The notes beneath the pieces are model-generated. The model had not been told where the DNA came from. It did not search any database and saw only the letters and a program-made list of their open reading frames with translations. The translations under genes and the position numbers were made by a program. This document shows positions 52,792-63,800 of a DNA stretch of 64,000 nt, in pieces. The stretch's first letter is position 1. Each line of letters opens with the position of its first letter. This DNA is from Formicarius rufipectus (lineage: Eukaryota > Chordata > Aves > Passeriformes > Formicariidae), in the NCBI GenBank assembly GCA_013399695.1, contig VXAU01002310.1:62001-126000 (forward strand). Reading direction: 5' to 3'.

Positions 52792-52797
52792 AATAAA
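52792..52797 (+). promoter_or_regulatory. TMEM255B: Poly(A) signal AATAAA of TMEM255B
   Basis: Canonical AATAAA in ACCAATAAAGTG, about 480 bases after the stop codon. Confidence 0.75.
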
Positions 52798-52815
52798 GTG
52801 TAGCAATTATTTTAC

Positions 52816-52821
52816 AATAAA
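52816..52821 (+). promoter_or_regulatory. TMEM255B: Second poly(A) signal AATAAA of TMEM255B
   Basis: A second canonical AATAAA 24 bases downstream of the first, followed by a T/G-containing stretch (TCTGTATTTG) that could serve as the downstream element. Confidence 0.75.
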
Positions 52822-52840
52822 ATTCACTCTGTATATTTAT

Positions 52841-55800
52841 ACTGTACCTAAGGCTGTCTGTATTTGTAAGGACAGGAAAACAAAATAACAGAGGAAGAAG
52901 TACCCTACCAAATAGTTTCCTCTTTCAAGTTTCAGACAGAAAGGCTAATTTTATTGAACTGTTATATTTGTACTTTTTGCCAGTCTAGTCTGCATAGTAA
53001 AATGTCATGTCAGTGTGCTAAAGATGAAATTTCCAGACATGTATTTTATGCTGCACTTTAGTGTTCAAAGTAATTCCTTTCTAGTCAAAAGAGGCCCACA
53101 ACCAAAACCATTCTATTTTAAGTGCCAGTTACTTATTTTTAAATTGATCAGGACCTGATGCAGGCATTTTACAATGGCTGAAACAGAATGAATGAAGAGT
53201 AATAATTCCTTTTTTTTCTTTTTTTAATTTTCTCCTATTGTATAGAGACAAGACTAAGCAACAGTACCTGTGGCAGTGCCATTGACAGGAAAATGCACCC
53301 TGTCGTGTGCACCCTGCCACCTCACTGTGCATCACATTAGCTGGGATTCCTCTTGGCCCTCAGCTGCCCCATTTCAGGACAGGAGTGGTTACATCAGCAT
53401 GAAAACCCATCTGACTGCTGCATCCCTTCACTGCATTTTGCTCCTGCAGGAAGGGTGTTGGTGCTGCTTGCTCCATAGTTCTGACAGTCTAGACATCTAT
53501 AAAGCTACAGAAATTTCCTGAAAGGCCAAAGAGCAAAGTAGGGGAAAGAAGGTATTTCTCATTAACATTTTAAGCAGCTGCTCTGAATTATGAAGATATT
53601 GAAAAAAAATATATAAACAAAGCCAGCTTACTTGACAGTTTCCTTTGAAAGGAAGTGACACCATCAGACTAACTCAAAATAGAACAAAGAATGGTAATCC
53701 TTTTACGTAATGCTTTCCAAGTTCCAAGAAATTTCTGTTCAATCATGTACCTCTATGTATAGAAAGCAGATTCAGTACTAATACACGTAAGATCAGAGAT
53801 TAATTTATAGGAACCATCAAAGCCACCTTTTGTTCACTTAAGGTTTTTCTGAGGTGCAAAGTTTTAGGCCAGTGACGAGGTGCCTTACGTGTATGGTTCA
53901 CAAGGTGAGTTATATGAACCTGGTTGAGAGAAACAGAAGCCACAGACCATTATTTTTTGTTTTAAACATTAATGCACCCAAAATGCTTCGTTCTTGTGCA
54001 AATAAATGCTGTGAAGAGCACAGTCACCCTGCTCATGAAATAAGTGGAACTACACATTTACTTATTTTTGCTTACTATGAGTACTACCAGGGGAATCACC
54101 TTGGTTCACTTTGAGGACTCAAATCCCAGAACAGACTTGCTCCCTCTGAGATGAGTACCTAGACTGCTAACTGAACAAAACTGAAATCAATGTTTCTCTT
54201 GGGTTGAAGCAAGTAACTGAGAAGGAATGAAGGAATGCTTATTGCAGCTGCCTCTTCCTCCAGTGTGGTAGTGCTGTAGGATATTGAAAAAATTCACCTT
54301 TACACAAAAGAATCTGCCCTCTTCTGTCATTCTCCCGGCAGAAATTCTGGGTTTCTCTTCTAAACCACATTTAGGGTCAGGGTGTGCTGTGGTCTGTGCA
54401 AAATGTCTTCACATACATGCACACATATGCCAAGTCCTGTAGTAATTTTCGCTCTGAATTAAAAAATTAAATACTTTTGTTCACAGAACATTTAGTAGGA
54501 ATCTGCAGAGTACCATAATGTACCACAGAACTCATTTCCAGGACCCAAGATAATTCTGGTCTCATAAATAGTGACACTTTCATTAACACAAAAGTTAGAC
54601 ATGTTTGTGATTCATTTATGCCACACGGTAGTTCTTTGGGAACTACCACAGAAATTACACAAAAATACCAGACATATGACTTTTTCTAACATGTTTCCTT
54701 TGAAAAGAACAAAGTAAAACAGTGTTTGTTTCATCTTCTTGGGTTAAAAATAGGTGCTTTCTAAGTCTGTACTTTTTTTCAGTAGAGATAATCCATGTTA
54801 AAGAGATGGGAAAGTGTTGTGGCTTGACCCCAGCCAGCAGTTCAGCCCCACACAGCCTCTTGCCCACTCTCCCCACGTGGGTGGGGGAAGAGAACCAGGA
54901 GGAAAAAGTAAAAAAACCTCATGAGATAAAGGCAGTTTAATAGGCAAACCAAAAGCCATGCACATTAGCAAAGCAGAACAAGGAATTCATCCCCCACTTC
55001 CCATGAGCAGGCAGGTGTTCAGCCATCTCCAGGAAAGCCAGGCAATGTCATGTATAACAGTGACATGGCAAGACAAACACCATGATGCTGAATGTCCCCC
55101 TTTTCTCTTTCTTCTCCCAGCTTTATGTGCTGAGCATGAGGCCATATGGTATGGGATATCCCCCTGGTCAGTTGGGATCAGCTGTCCTGTCTATGTCCCC
55201 TCCCAGCTCCTTGTGCACCCCCAGCCCCCTAGCTGGTGGGGCTTGGTGAGAGGCTTTGACTCTGTGCAAGTCCTGCTCAGCAATAGCTAAAACATCCCTG
55301 AGTTATCAACAGTGTTTCCAGCACAAATCCAGACATAGCCCCTTACTTGCTTCTATGAAGAATACTAACCAAAACAGTTAAGAGCTCTATTTTGGTAAAA
55401 CATTAAAACAACCAGGAAAAACACACAGAAAATAAAATACTGCAGTGTGGACATGCTATTAACCAGAGCATCTTCAGGATTTCCAGCTCTTACTGAAAAT
55501 ACTAACCTCATCTTTCTTGGGTACTCCAGGAAATCACAATTTATCCAAAGTCACCAGCTCTAACATAAAGCAGTCTCAGGAATAACGTGGTTTCTTTCCC
55601 TTGCTCAATCAAAGAAAGTGAAAACTAGAACTACTTCTGGATTTTCCTATCCATATGCACTCTGCCAGTAAGTTATTACTATCTAGTGAGCAACTTTTCT
55701 CTCAAACTTGTGTCTGGTCAGACTTGAGTGTAAAAAGTCTTTTGACAGGTCCTTTAAGCATAAAAGAGTAGGTTGGTTGAAAGTGCTAAGTTCTATTCTT

Positions 55801-56839
55801 TTCTACCCTACTGCATTACTGATGACTGTTTTGGTCATGATGTGGAGCTATGATGCCATGCTGTCTAATGGCTAATAGAGTACCTTCGTCTTCTCTGCTA
55901 AATAAAGCAGGGATCCTTGCCAGAAAATATGCTTGGGATAGTCTTCCCCCTCTCTCATTTTTTCCTCTGGGACAGTTACATCTTCACAGCTTGGTCACAG
56001 ATGTTGCCACACATGTGGATTATTAGACTAATGTATCATCTCTGTATTTGCTTAGGAAAAACATGACACGAATGCCCAGGAATAATTTATAAAAGACACT
56101 GCAGAATTAGACCTTTTCCATGTTAGTCCTCTGAAGCATGGTGTAACCTTAACCATCCAGTCTTTGGATTTTGCACCACAGCATATACTTGTATTACTCG
56201 GTTTATTAATTTGATGCAAGACAAAGACCAAATAAAGCAAGATGTAAGTGACTCACAAGGGGCTAGGCAAACCCAGCTTCACAAGGATAGATTAAAAGCT
56301 AAATGCACTTTATGGTTGTACAGCATCTCTTGAGTAAACTCTCAGGCATATTCTCACCTCACTGCAGTTCAGCCCAGCTAACTCTCACAGCTCAAGCTTC
56401 TCTGCTCCCACAAGGGTCACAGTGTCTGAGCCAACCTAAAAATTCAGCAGCAAAAATATGTCATCACCAGATAATATTCCCCAGTTCTCAACACCTCATC
56501 ATTTGCTCCAGGGGCTATCAACAAAAAAAGTGTATGGCTTTCAACTTACTGAGTCTTCTCTTCTAAATGTTTTCTCCTGACCCAACTTTGTTTTCCATTT
56601 TCTGTTGACCAAGAGATTTCCTAAAGGTCACAACTGAGTCTTCCAAGGTACCAGAAAGAGAAATTCTAGCAATAAGAATAGCAGCAGCCTTTTGCTCTCC
56701 AGCTGAGAATACAGATGTAAGCACATAAACCCCTCCCCATCTCCAAACTAAAACCAAACCAACCAAACAGCACACCATCCCCCCACCCCCCAGTGTAATC
56801 TCCAAGTACCAGAATAATCTCAGTACAGATAAATTAAAA
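52841..56839. other. Intergenic spacer between convergent TMEM255B and GAS6
   Basis: About 4 kb separating the two 3' ends. The only recognised element is the solo LTR at about 54815-55425. A short AT-rich stretch lies near 53200-53230. No coding sequence or RNA gene recognised. Confidence 0.8.
54815..55425 (-). mobile_element. Solo LTR of an avian endogenous retrovirus (ERVL-type, TguLTR5-like)
   Basis: The plus strand opens TGTTGTGGCTTGACCCCAGC and contains CACACAGCC, GGGGGAAGAGAACCAGGA and GATAAAGGCAGTTTAATAGG. Further along come GAGGCCATATGGTATGGGAT, GGATCAGCTGTCCTGTCTAT and GTGCACCCCCAGCC, ending near AACAACCAGGA. These blocks and their order match an LTR common in songbird genomes, which in its own sense direction runs on the minus strand. 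A TATA-like CACATAAAGC and a TATTAAACTGCC poly(A)-type stretch appear in that order on the minus strand. There is no internal retroviral coding region, so it is a solo LTR. Its central part looks rearranged, and no clear target-site duplication was found; the ends are approximate. The family name is from memory. Confidence 0.75.
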
Positions 56840-57266
56840 ACTTGTATGTAAATATTTTATTCTCTCATATTTTGCAAATCAGAAAGCAGTGTTTGGTAAT
56901 AAAAAATAATACAGAATTATTATTTTTTCTTCCAGTTCACACTCATATATTACCATGTTTTGCACATTACAGATAAAACTGTCCCTTACAGTCTAAAGAT
57001 AACATTCACTTTTGGTATATTCCGTACTTCTGACTTATTTAATATTAGTCTTCTGAACTATTTACAAATATATTACAACCTTTAAACCTCAAAGCAAAGA
57101 GTATTTCAATAATCAATCTGACACAAGGATCAGTAGCTCCTATATAACTTCAGTGTTTAAGAGAACTATACACGCAGTGCGGTAGATCTGAATAATTTAT
57201 ATCTTTAAAAAAAAAAGAAAAGCATTGAAAGTTTCTGAGTATAAAACTTTCGCATTGCAGTGGTAC
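56840..57266 (-). other. GAS6: GAS6 3' untranslated region
   Basis: AT-rich sequence following the GAS6 stop on the minus strand. The end is inferred from the AATAAA at 56861-56856. It includes short A/T runs but no transposon. Confidence 0.65.
56856..56861 (-). promoter_or_regulatory. GAS6: Candidate poly(A) signal AATAAA of GAS6
   Basis: TTTATT on the plus strand reads AATAAA on the minus strand, about 405 bases after the stop codon. Other AT-rich hexamer variants nearby could also be used. Confidence 0.55.
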
Positions 57267-57418
57267 CTACTGACCTGCCTCGACTGGAGGACAGGAATGT
57301 GAGGTGATGTCACTGTGCTTGTAGAGAGCCTCGTCTAAGTCCAGTGCCTTGTCGCTCAGCTTGACCGTCATGCAGCCATGGTAGGATGCGGTGACCGGAG
57401 TAGAAGTGACAGGAACGT
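57267..57418 (-). CDS. GAS6: GAS6 last coding exon
   Basis: A 152-base exon completing a split Asp codon (G|AC). It reads VPVTSTPVTASYHGCMTVKL, SDKALDLDEALYKHSDITSH, then SCPPVEAGQ and TAG. It contains both cysteines of the final LG2 disulphide (GCM and HSC). The acceptor GTCTCCCGTTTACCCCAG has a modest pyrimidine tract. Confidence 0.95.
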
Positions 57419-60400
57419 CTGGGGTAAACGGGAGACAAATATCTCTCGTGGATGGTTTTAAATAAATACCTGCCCTGCCTAGGCTCAGATGACTATCACT
57501 TCAATGAATTCAAGCTCACCTCCTCTCCTCTCCAGGATTTCTACCTCCCCCCTGCCCCTCTTGCCAGAAGGCAACACAACAAGCCCAGATATGGGGAAAA
57601 TACCATCTGCTCTGGTGCACAAAAGCCCTTCTCCCAGGATGAACTCTTCCTCAGCTGTTCTGTGTCTCGGCAAGGCCTCCAGTCCTGATAAAACCATGTG
57701 CTGCACAGCAACAAGGCTTCACTCCAGCACATTGCTTTCCATCTCAGTGATTTCCCCCCTCTCCATCTCCAAACCCTCTACTTTGTCATTAGTGGAGGAG
57801 TTACACCTTCCACTAATGCTCTCTCTCTTCAAAATACTGCCAAAAGATTATAGGAAGGACTTTATGGCAGGAAGGCAACTCCTATATGCATCTCTGTCAC
57901 TTGCTGGACTCATCTTTACCACGATTACAGTATGTATCAGCACAAGGAGTTTGCTGGCCTTCATCAGAAAGATGCTGGAATACATCAGTTGAGTTGGTCA
58001 GACTAAAGAGACTAATTTTTTCTATGGAGATCCACTGCTGACATTCTTTTTATCAGTTTATTGGAGGCAGAAAACAGCAAGGAAGAAGACACTAAGTGCA
58101 ATCCAATAGACTAGAGAAAATGAGTCAGTCTTACTACTAACTTCTCTAACATCACATACACACTGACCTTAAATAACATACCAACATGAAAATTTATGTG
58201 AGCTGTGTCCTCTACCCTTCCCCAAAGGTCATTAGTTTATTTACAACCCAAAGCTGACCCAACCAAACTGGTTGTGCAACGGAAAATAATGAACGACTCA
58301 AAGATTATTTAACTTCACAGTGATACAGGTAGCTAAACAAACTCCGTATCTTTACACTGAAGTAAGGACAAACTGAACAACGGGTTGTCCTGTTGACCCA
58401 AGATTATATGAAATTTAAAAGGTTCTGCCTGGAGACATGCAAGGCCCAATTTGAAGCTGATGTGATCAGACACAGCTTGAACAGAGTCTAGGATTGACTG
58501 AAAGAACATTTGTGGGGAATCTGTAAGCCACTAAGAGGTACTAGAAATTTTTCAGCTTTCTGGGTGAGAAGTACATGGCTTAGTAGTTGCTTAAACTGAT
58601 AGTGTTACCTATTTCCTATTCCTCCCCATTTACCAAATTTTATCTGTGAAGTCTGCTTAAAAAGGAGCATCTCTGTTGTAATACCTCACATGAATGTAAA
58701 CTAAATTACGACACAGAAGAAGCACAATTTGTGGCTAAACAGCTTGAAGACTCATCTAAGGAATCTTGCAAATTGCTGTTACGTGTGCCACAGGGCTGAC
58801 TGAAAGACAGTGTGGGCTTTCAGATGGATAAGTAAGATACTACCAAAAATGATTACATTTTTTTCTTTGTGGTATAGTTGTAAATTAGGTGAAATACTTA
58901 GTTTTCTGTTATTATTAGAAAAGTGTGAAATATCTGAAATGTGGTCCCGTAAAGATCTGGAAGTCTAGTTTAAAGGCTCCTTCACCTGGTGGAATGCATA
59001 CTTCCTGAGAAAACACCTATCCATCACATGAATTACATAATTCAGGATTTACCAGAACTGAAAAGATCACAGAAAATGTAATAAATGCCTACATGTTTCC
59101 TCTTATCACTTGAGGCTCTAAGTAGTATTTCTTCCATATCTGCAATATTAGCTGTACTAAGGATGGGACATATTACATATCTGGACCCAGAATTCTTTAT
59201 TTGTGGCAAATAGAATAAAGACATTAAGTGTGACTGCTATACTTTGTTTATGGAAGCCAGGAAAAGCAAAAACTACATAATGTTTTCAAAATCTGAATGA
59301 GCCAAACTCTTAGATCTGACCATTCGCTACAGTTATTTAATGCAGAGTGATTAATCCAACCAAAGTGCTGAAATATCTGTTTGGCAAATAACAAGGTTTC
59401 TTGATGCAAGTGCTGAGTTCCTCTCAATGGCAAAAGCAGACCCTGGCAGAAATTCCCATTACTGAGCAGAACAGACTGAAGGGGGAAACGTAGTTAAACC
59501 CACAGAAACCATCGGGGTCTAAACAGCCATAGTTACGGTATCTCACACTTGGTTCTGGATAATTAAAAACTGTGCTTCACCTAGCACAGTTAGTCTAAGC
59601 AAACCACAGAGAACTTGGGACAGTGACAAAATGGGATTTTCTTCTGAGCTGGGAAACTCTCTGCTGTGCATCTCAGAGCTACTTAAAAGAAATCAGGCAT
59701 TTTCTCTTGCCTGTGGAACGGCCAGCTTGGACAATTCAATCTGAGAGTGGCAAATGCCATGTTTGGGGCTTCAGCCTTGTTCCTACCAGTGTGAATGTCC
59801 CAGAACACATGGCCTTCCCCTCTTGGGTGTGACTAGGAGCCATTTACGTTATCAGCACAAATTCTCTTTAAACTCTTGTTCACGGCTGGAAAAGCCACAC
59901 TGTGCATCTCAGTACACATGGCATCTCAGCCACCCTGTTCCAGCCTGGCTGCTTCAGCAGCTACAAAAAGGCCAATGTTGCTGCCTCTCCCTTGCTTGGG
60001 CAAGTAAGGGCAAGATGTTGCTTAGCTGCTGGCATTAAGTGCATCAGAGACATAAGTGTTTCCTTGACTGCATTCCTCAGCAGAGGGGACTGATAAACCA
60101 GTTCAGCCAGAACAAGAAACAAACTCCCAAACTTGGCCAAAATTCGCAATTCAGATCAAAATTTGACCTTCCAGGTTCAGAACAGAGGAGCAAACTGACC
60201 TCCTAGAAGAAGCCCCATTGTTGCTGAAAAACCATAGAAATTATAAAGGGTGGTAAGCCCTTGGTTGTGCCCCACATACCCTCTGCTGGGAAGCAATCTG
60301 TTTTCTGTGTAGTGTTGTTCAAAGAGAGCATCGGCGAGAGAGAATCGCCACACTGGGCTTCCCAAGCTTCAGTCAAAACACTGTGAGGTCTTAGTACTCC

Positions 60401-63400
60401 CCTCGAGGAGTGCTCTCACAGGTTCATTGTATTAATGAAGCACTGCAGGTGCCTGTGGTCCAGCTCCTATGGATTTCACCAGGTTTAAGACAATGATCCT
60501 GCTTACAGGTATCCTTCAGATAACCTACTGCTGAACAAGCAAAATCTCTTCTTCCTATTTTTGCCTCCAACTCTCCTCAGAAGGACATAATCGCTCAAGA
60601 AATGTGCAACCCCAGATCTGTTATGCTCATGTGCCTGCATTGCAGAGAAAGCCTGCTCAAGCAGAAACAGATAGGGAGGCTCACAACTTGAACAAATGGA
60701 AACAATTTTCCTGATTTCCAGCTCAGCAAGGTGAGCTGGGAGCCTGTGGTCCATGGTACAAAACTGGAAGCTCACCTGGCAATCCTCCCACGTACGTCTT
60801 CACCGCTGACTGCAAAGAGCTCTCCAAGATGGACAGCCCGTCCTCTAACTCAGAGATGCTTAGTTCACTCTCTCCTGCTATCCCATCTACCTTCAGGGAT
60901 AAGTGATCTTTCTTGAAAAGGACGTCCACTGAGTGTTCCTTTTTATCACAGAGATTTATTGACAGTCTGGACACAACTGTGCTCTCCAAGGCCACGATGA
61001 TAAACTGAAGAGCAGGGGAAAGAAAGATAAAGAGGCAGTGAGCAGAAGTACACTAGCCACACTTATGCACTACCAGGATGACCCCACCATGGCCTCTACA
61101 AAGATTTTGCAGAGCCACCAGAGAATCAGGCTTATTACTATTACTGATTGCATTCTGAGCTCATTTGCATAGATGAAAAACCAGTGAACCAGTGGGACTA
61201 ATTACTGGTTGAAACCAGTGTCTTCTCAGAGAAAATTCTCAGAGGGTCTTGCAGAGGTTGTTTGGAACCAAACCAACTGGAGCTGCTGTACTATAAATGA
61301 AAAGTTGCCTGATGGGTTTTAGTGAAATCACTCCTGATTCATCCTTGTGTAATACCAGAATCTAGCCCTTTAGTATGAATACCATTAAATAGTACCTTCA
61401 GCACTCCATCATAACCGGCCCTTCAGAGCACGTAGGGTGACACCTAAAGCCTGTCTCTTGGATACTTTGGGACTGTTACCGATGATCTCCAGAGAAAGGA
61501 AATCCGTGGTTTATGGAACTAAACAGCTTCTGTGCCAGAACAAAAAATAATAAAATATGCCTCCATTCAAGAGAGCAGTTCCCTTTTTTACCTAGAGCAC
61601 ATCTGCAAGGAGCCCCCTAACAGCATTTGGCATGTACCCTTAAGAGGCAGAACTTCGGTGTCATGCAAGTGCTGCTGTTTCTGACCATGTTCTGAACTGG
61701 TGGGGTGAATAAGCAGGCTGGCAGCAAACCTGACAACAGTTTTTGAAAATTACTTTTACTTCCTAGGAAACAGCAAGGAACCTTCTCTAGAAAAATGCTT
61801 ACGTCTGTACCTGTTGTTTCAGTTTCTTTGTGGAGTGATAGTCAATTAGAGATAGTGATAAAGGAACAGATCCTTCTTCTGTAACTAGAGCAAACAGCAC
61901 ACCAGTATCTGTTGCTGGTTGAATTACAGCATTTACTTCTATTTCCCAATTCTTCTTGGTTTCATTTCCAGCAGAAAGTTGGACTGCAGAAAAAAAAAAT
62001 GCATAGGACACACACAGAACTAAAAGGTTAAATGTGTAGGTTGTGCAATTTCTACCTGGAGAAGAGAATAAGCAGATGATACTAGGGAGAGTTTGCCACA
62101 TATCTTTCATTAAAAAAAATCATTCCAAAGCACCTGAACATAAAATCAGAGATGAAAATAGCATCTGTTTCATCTGCTTACTTATGCATTCTGCTGCCTT
62201 TCAGAATGTCAAAGGATAACATTAAGCTTTTTTATCATAAAGAAATACTCAAATTCCCATGGCTGCCAATGCAACACATTCAAAGAACTGCTACAAGATA
62301 GGGCACCCAAATTTTTAATTGCTCTTGACTGCCCAAAGATCACTGAAGAATCTCAGTCCAAATCTGACATACAGGAAACATTTCTAAGAAATCCTGTATT
62401 AAACTGAAAAATTATGTAAGCATGCTACACTCATCACCTACCCAAACATTTCCTCTCAGAAGTGCGAGGTGTTTTCTTTCATCTGTTGAACCCTGAATTA
62501 AACTTTCTGGTATCTTTTTATTACCTTAGTGCCCTTGCAATTAAAAAAGTAATGCTGGCTACAAAAAAAAAAGAAATCACAGTCCTGTTCCTGCAACCTC
62601 CCTTCATAGGAGTATTAGCTTTGGTGGTTCACCAGATCTTGAAATACAATTATCACTTCATAAAGCTTACCATTATGAAGAAAAAATAAAAGAGAAGAGA
62701 GAATTATTGTTTGAAGAGAAAAACAAAATGCAGGTGCTGTAGCCTTATCTCTGCTGAGTGCTGTCATCTACACTTCAGATGCTGCCTTGTCTTTACTTTG
62801 TAACTTTTGAGTCTCTGTGCTAAGTAACAGGACACACAGCTGATACTCCCTCATTTACAATGGCACAGCAGAAAAAATCCACATAATAGATGGGTCCTGC
62901 AGAGGAGGACTTACACACCAAGCTGAAATAGATGATGGCATTTGTGTGGGTTCAAAAATACTGACAGCTGATCACACATATAAACAAACACAATCAGGTA
63001 GAACAGTAAGAAGGTGCCTTTCTGAGAGCTACATTAGTGTGGACAAGTTTAGTTTGAAACTCGTTATTACTGTATCTATGCCAATTTCATTCAGTGTGTA
63101 TCAGGGATATGCTTAGTGCCTTTGATCCAAATATAACTAATGCCACCATATGACCCAACCCAAAAGTGAACCCAACCTTGGACATTTTGTTACAGCCAAT
63201 ATTAATTTTTTTGTCCATCATAAACTCAAGCTACAGAACTATGATTTGCAGAAAACAGTGGTAAGGACTGGGAGCACCTAAGCTGCTGGCAGATATGTGA
63301 AGCCTCTAAGGTTGAGGATGAGCTGGAATCAGTATGAATGTGAAATATGTTACTGGAGCTACACAGAAAGAACCCAATCCATGCTGGCACATTTGCACCA

Positions 63401-63800
63401 GCTCTATCCATCATACACAGGCCTCCCTTTGCTATGAACCACAAGTTTAGTTATTCCTCTTTATCCACAGCTACTAGTCTTTTGTGCATCAATCAACGTG
63501 GAGTCTGGCATACATGTAAGTTTTACACTGTTTATTAACCAAGAGTGGTTAATGGCAGGACAACAGGTCAGACATTAACAAAAAAAAACAAAACAAAAAA
63601 AAAACAAACAAAACAAAACAAAACTACTTACCATAAGAAAGATTAAACACAGCAAAACCCCGGCCAGGATAGAAAGACCCTCGTCCTGCTACAGCAAAGC
63701 ACTGCATCTTTTCATTCATCTTTATGGTCTCTTGGATAGAGGTGTCGTCCCCATTCAGCCAGTTCCACGCCCGCATGCAACCATCCAGTCGAGGGTTTAT
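57267..63800 (-). CDS. GAS6: GAS6, growth arrest-specific 6 (C-terminal four coding exons, spliced)
   Basis: The coding parts in transcript order are 63800-63632, 61983-61811, 61004-60776 and 57418-57267. That is 723 bases, or 240 residues plus TAG, with matching phases and GT-AG introns. GAS6 is a secreted vitamin K-dependent protein that binds phosphatidylserine through its Gla domain and activates the TAM kinases AXL, TYRO3 and MERTK through its laminin-G-like domains. This part is the end of LG1 (LDGCMRAWNWLNG, RGSFYPGRGFA) and all of LG2. Visible cysteines at 8, 34, 133, 206 and 233 fit the known pattern: 8-34 closes LG1, 206-233 closes LG2, and 133 pairs with an LG1 cysteine upstream. 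N-glycosylation sequons occur at NLS (53) and NET (63). The gene ends HSDITSHSCPPVEAGQ. PROS1 is the alternative, but this C-terminus and the TMEM255B neighbour favour GAS6. Confidence 0.95.
57419..60775 (-). other. GAS6: GAS6 last intron, 3.4 kb
   Basis: No transposon recognised. A 167-codon open frame runs on the opposite (plus) strand at 57489-57992 with Ser/Pro-rich composition and no recognisable domain; I treat it as chance. The donor, reading on the minus strand, is GTGAGC. Confidence 0.85.
60776..61004 (-). CDS. GAS6: GAS6 coding exon: central LG2
   Basis: A 229-base exon, phase 0 in and one base over at the end. It reads FIIVALESTVVSRLSINLCD, then the LKVDGIAGESELSISELEDG segment, ending VKTYVGGLP before the split Asp. 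The single cysteine (NLCDKK) corresponds to the one that bridges LG1 and LG2 in the human structure. The acceptor is CTGCTCTTCAG and the donor is GTGAGC. Confidence 0.95.
61005..61810 (-). other. GAS6: GAS6 intron, 0.8 kb
   Basis: Short intron, unique sequence, no repeat recognised. Donor GTACAG on the minus strand. Confidence 0.9.
61811..61983 (-). CDS. GAS6: GAS6 coding exon: start of LG2
   Basis: A 173-base exon that completes a split Val codon (G|TC) and ends in phase 0. It reads QLSAGNETKKNWEIEVNAVI, QPATDTGVLFALVTEEGSVP, then LSLSLIDYHSTKKLKQQ. The DTGVLFAL and DYHSTKKLK blocks are strongly conserved in GAS6. An NET sequon lies near the start. The acceptor TTTTTTTTTTCTGCAG has a long pyrimidine tract. 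Confidence 0.95.
61984..63631 (-). other. GAS6: GAS6 intron, 1.6 kb
   Basis: Contains the A/C-rich tract at 63578-63624 (U/G-rich in the transcript) immediately after the donor GTAAGT, and otherwise unique sequence. Confidence 0.9.
63578..63624. repeat. (AAAAC)n-type low-complexity tract next to a GAS6 donor site
   Basis: About 47 bases of AAAAC/AAAC units on the plus strand. On the GAS6 sense strand this is a T-rich tract beginning about seven bases after the end of the exon 63632-63800. Confidence 0.95.
63632..63800 (-). CDS. GAS6: GAS6 coding exon: end of LG1
   Basis: A 169-base exon, phase 0 in and one base over at the end. It reads INPRLDGCMRAWNWLNGDDT, SIQETIKMNEKMQCFAVAGR, then GSFYPGRGFAVFNLSY. 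The GCM...MQCF cysteine pair, 26 residues apart, matches the LG1-closing disulphide of GAS6. The acceptor is ATCTTCCTAG and the donor is GTAAGT. Confidence 0.96.

Larger units (their letters stand above)
52312..52840 (+). other. TMEM255B: TMEM255B 3' untranslated region
   Basis: Unique sequence from the stop codon to the expected cleavage zone about 15-25 bases after the second AATAAA. There is no repeat inside. The exact end is inferred from the poly(A) signals, not seen. Confidence 0.75.

Noticed and set aside
53910..53940. Plus-strand translation NLVERN resembling the NLVENR motif before TM3 of TMEM255 proteins
   Set aside because: It lies downstream of the TMEM255B stop codon, and the surrounding residues do not match; coincidence.
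57267..63800. PROS1 (protein S) instead of GAS6
   Set aside because: PROS1 shares the domain layout, but the HSDIT-HSCPPVE terminus, the WNWLNG/RGSFYPG block and the TMEM255B neighbour all point to GAS6.
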